Shown here piece by piece: positions 61,808 to 64,000 of a stretch of DNA of 64,000 nucleotides. Source of the DNA: Flavisolibacter ginsengisoli DSM 18119. GTDB lineage: Bacteria; Bacteroidota; Bacteroidia; Chitinophagales; Chitinophagaceae. The translations under genes and the position numbers were made by a program. Each line of letters begins with the position of its first letter. The first letter of the stretch is position 1. Location of the stretch: NCBI RefSeq assembly GCF_900129295.1, contig NZ_FQUU01000010.1, positions 62,001 to 126,000 of the forward strand. The letters run 5' to 3'. The notes beneath the pieces were generated by a model. That model was given only the letters and a program-made list of their open reading frames with translations. It searched no databases and had not been told where the DNA came from.

Positions 61808-62824
61808 ATGAACCGATCACTGTTGATATTATCCTTACTCATCACCGGCTCCCTGCATGGTGTAGCCCAACAGCGACCGCATTATACGCAGTATATCCTG
61901 AACAATTATATTCTGAATCCTGCTTTATCTGGTATTGAGAATTATACCGATGTAAAGATCAGTGGGAGGGACCAGTGGGTGGGATTGGATGGCGCACCAC
62001 GGACTATGTATCTTACTGTACATATGCCTATTGGTAAAAAGGATTATAAAACATCTGCTACTTCGTATAATATTCCCGGCGAAAACCCCAGGGGTACCAA
62101 TTATTGGTCTAATTATACCGCTTCCGAGCCGCACCATGGTATCGGCTTTTCTGTTATGAATGATAAAACAGGGTTGTATAATCGTTTTTCTGCTAATGTT
62201 TCTTATGCCTACCACCTGGGCTTATCCGCGCGAACCAATATAGCCGCAGGCTTTGCTGCAGGTATTCAAAGTATCAACCGTGATGGCACCAAATCAACTT
62301 TCAATAACAATGATCCTACCGATCCGGCGCAGGGTAATACTTCTGACATTTACCGGGTCAGGCCAGACCTTTCTGCCGGCATCTGGATATATGCTGCAGA
62401 TTATTTTGTTGGTCTTAGTGCCCAGCAGGTGATCCCGCAAAAAGTTTCTTTTACCGATGACACTTTGGGTTTTAAGATAGTTCCCCATTTGTTTGCCACA
62501 GGCGGGCTCAGGTTCCTGCTCAGCGAAGACGTCAATGCCATTCCCTCAGTAATGGTAAAATATGTATCTCCTTTAGACCCTCAATTTGATGTTAACCTGA
62601 AGTTGCAGTACCAGGATCTTTTTTGGGTAGGAGGGAGCTATAGATTTAAAGATGGGTACGCGGCCATGTTGGGATTGAACGTTGCGAATTCATTCAATAT
62701 TGGTTATGCCTACGATTTTACCCGTACTGCACTCAACACGGTAAGCAGGGGCACCCACGAGATCATCATAGGTTTTTTGATCGGTAACCGGTATGGTGAT
62801 ACTTGCCCCAGGAATGTCTGGTAA
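61808..62824 (+). CDS. Type IX secretion membrane protein, PorP/SprF family
   Basis: A 338-residue outer-membrane protein with a signal peptide (about 1-21, ending VAQQ). The family opening RPHYTQYILNNYILNPALSGIENYTDVKISGRDQW and GIGFSVMNDKTGLYNRFSANVSYAYHL are diagnostic, followed by barrel strands. SprF-like proteins are needed for secretion or surface attachment of type B C-terminal-domain cargo such as SprB. Here the gene starts 4 bp after such a cargo gene, so the two form a dedicated pair. Confidence 0.92.
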   Translation: MNRSLLILSLLITGSLHGVAQQRPHYTQYILNNYILNPALSGIENYTDVKISGRDQWVGLDGAPRTMYLTVHMPIGKKDYKTSATSYNIPGENPRGTNYWSNYTASEPHHGIGFSVMNDKTGLYNRFSANVSYAYHLGLSARTNIAAGFAAGIQSINRDGTKSTFNNNDPTDPAQGNTSDIYRVRPDLSAGIWIYAADYFVGLSAQQVIPQKVSFTDDTLGFKIVPHLFATGGLRFLLSEDVNAIPSVMVKYVSPLDPQFDVNLKLQYQDLFWVGGSYRFKDGYAAMLGLNVANSFNIGYAYDFTRTALNTVSRGTHEIIIGFLIGNRYGDTCPRNVW

Positions 62825-62870
62825 ATGTTTTGAGAGGAACGTGTACCTGGTATTTATAAACTGATGCTAA

Positions 62871-63998
62871 TTACAGGCGGATCACCTTTTTATCAGACTT
62901 CAAAGCTTTGATCTTTTCCAGTTTTACCTTAAGGCTGATTTTAGCGTCTCTTATTGCTGACAGGCTCACATCAGGTATCGGGCTGCAGGTAGTAAGCTGT
63001 GCATGGGACATTTCTGATTCCACCTTTTCCAGTTGAGAGAGCACCTGGTCACAATTGGTTTGCATGCTATCCAGTTCGATTTCTGTTAAGGCGTTGGACA
63101 AATTGGTATTGATCCTTGACCAGTCAATTTTTTCGTATTGTGCCTTTAAGTTCTGCTCAATATGCTGCCAGTTGATCTTTTCCAGTTCTTTATTGTACTG
63201 CTGTTGTGCCATGGCCTTTTCTTTCATTGTCATGGCATCTGCAATCTGTGTTTCAACCTCTTTCCATTGCAGGGTTTTCATTACCTTTTTTGTAGCAGCA
63301 ACCGTCGAAGCCACCTGTTGTTTTTGTTCCTGTGTAAGGGAAGCATCTACATCATCCTGGGCCACCTGGATATAGTTGGATGCCTGTGGATCCACAGAAT
63401 GTTCTTCAGGTACTACAGTCTCCCTTTGTTTAGGGTAAAGGCTCTTTTCATTAGCTGGTGAACTTATGGCAACGGTAGCCTTTGAAGACATAACAGGAAC
63501 AGGTGATATGGATTCAGCTGCTGATGCAGTTTCCTCGGCTGAACTGAATAAAGCAAAAGGATTGGCCATGGTATTATAGGCAAACGCATAGTTACCTTGT
63601 CTTTTCTTTTCCTTAATGATCAGTACGGAGTTCAATGCTATAATACAGAACAGGGCTGCCAGTACACCGGCCAGTTGACTGAACTGAAATCTTTTTTTCT
63701 TTTCCATACCTACTATTTTTTCAATCCTGTTCAATAATGAATTCTTGCCTGTAGCACCTATGGCTAAAATATGCGGGGATGCAGTGGCAGCTTTTTCAAG
63801 TGTAAGTAGCGCCGCTGCATAACTTACTTTGTCATACCCGAATTGTAACACCAGTTCATCGCAGCATGATTCCCTTTCTGCTTCAATGTTCTTCATGAAT
63901 TGTTTAACAAAAGGATTGAAATACAAGATGGTATGGATAATGCTGATAACCAGGTTTACCAGGTAATCGTAGCGTTTTATATGAGAGAGCTCATGGAG
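62871..63998 (-). CDS. M56 family (BlaR1-type) metallopeptidase, N-terminal part outside window
   Basis: The frame is open to the right edge. The segment nearest the edge contains HELSH (HExxH-like zinc motif) followed by membrane helix NLVISIIHTILYF, FNPFV and the conserved ERESCCDELVLQ. A further helix lies near VLAALFCIIALNSVLII, then a long charged coiled-coil-like C-terminal part rich in Gln, Lys and Glu. M56 peptidases cleave a partner BlaI/MecI-type repressor in response to a signal. The partner gene would be expected upstream of the missing N-terminus, outside the window. The TTG at 63926 is not the start, since coding sequence continues above it. Confidence 0.88.
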   Translation of the reverse strand, partial: LHELSHIKRYDYLVNLVISIIHTILYFNPFVKQFMKNIEAERESCCDELVLQFGYDKVSYAAALLTLEKAATASPHILAIGATGKNSLLNRIEKIVGMEKKKRFQFSQLAGVLAALFCIIALNSVLIIKEKKRQGNYAFAYNTMANPFALFSSAEETASAAESISPVPVMSSKATVAISSPANEKSLYPKQRETVVPEEHSVDPQASNYIQVAQDDVDASLTQEQKQQVASTVAATKKVMKTLQWKEVETQIADAMTMKEKAMAQQQYNKELEKINWQHIEQNLKAQYEKIDWSRINTNLSNALTEIELDSMQTNCDQVLSQLEKVESEMSHAQLTTCSPIPDVSLSAIRDAKISLKVKLEKIKALKSDKKVIRL

Positions 63999-64000
63999 TA

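Noticed and set aside
1-64000. Insertion sequences, prophage, integrase, restriction or toxin-antitoxin systems
   Set aside because: Looked for on both strands; no transposase, recombinase, phage or defence protein motif was found in any supported gene.

Overview
The window looks like a chromosomal segment of a Bacteroidota bacterium, most likely family Chitinophagaceae. Evidence: type IX secretion genes (a plug-domain protein, a PorP/SprF protein and a giant cargo protein with PKD repeats and a gliding-motility type C-terminal domain), TamL, DUF2147, DUF2911, DUF4369-TlpA and PorT-like barrels, few Shine-Dalgarno sites, and promoters with a TAnnTTTG -7 box. I see no transposase, integrase, phage gene or CRISPR. 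Most of the window is core metabolism and envelope biology, with small accessory patches at the left edge, near 7.4-8.2 kb, near 12.0-12.4 kb and near 15.3-15.7 kb.

Layout. 1-1.2 kb: gene-poor, with an 11-bp tandem repeat that has an inverted partner. 1.2-7.4 kb: RDD protein, divergent from a SpoIIM-DUF4129-DUF4350-MoxR-DUF58 operon. 7.6-13.6 kb: an orphan gene, truB, the TamL outer membrane protein, a SPOUT RNA methyltransferase and a LolC/E-like permease. 13.8-16.8 kb: T9SS plug protein, SRP RNA, a four-helix-bundle gene, transaldolase. 17.0-21.6 kb: hisGDCB behind a histidine leader peptide and attenuator. 21.7-24.3 kb: small secreted proteins, an amidohydrolase, a small acetyltransferase. 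24.3-32.0 kb: a trp leader peptide with three Trp codons and an attenuator, then trpEGDCF-cupin-trpB-DUF695-trpA. A tRNA-Gly lies antisense at 31.96-32.03 kb, followed by the second half of the histidine pathway, hisHAF and hisIE (32.1-34.8 kb). 34.8-40.9 kb: TlpA-like protein, DUF2911 protein, and an mntR-mntH operon with a palindromic operator. 41.0-45.3 kb: GT35-like glucan phosphorylase homologue, ispH, GH13 enzyme. 45.4-48.3 kb: prfB with its programmed frameshift, pruA. 48.6-52.3 kb: five tandem beta-barrel genes, each with its own terminator. 52.5-56.8 kb: pyrR-pyrB, coaD, Nudix, pyrE, HMA protein, LEA-type lipoprotein. 57.5-62.8 kb: T9SS cargo and SprF-like partner. 62.9-64.0 kb: an M56 (BlaR1-type) peptidase cut by the window edge.

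How it fits together. The most informative part is the amino-acid biosynthesis block. The his pathway is split in two around a complete trp operon. Each block begins with a short leader peptide rich in the cognate amino acid, followed by mutually exclusive hairpins. The second his half has no His leader and lies directly behind trpA, so readthrough would place HisH, HisA, HisF and perhaps HisIE partly under the tryptophan attenuator. Both leader peptides start 7-8 nt after a -7 box. The same geometry recurs at truB, ispH, pyrB, prfB, hisIE and pyrE, suggesting leaderless or nearly leaderless mRNAs.
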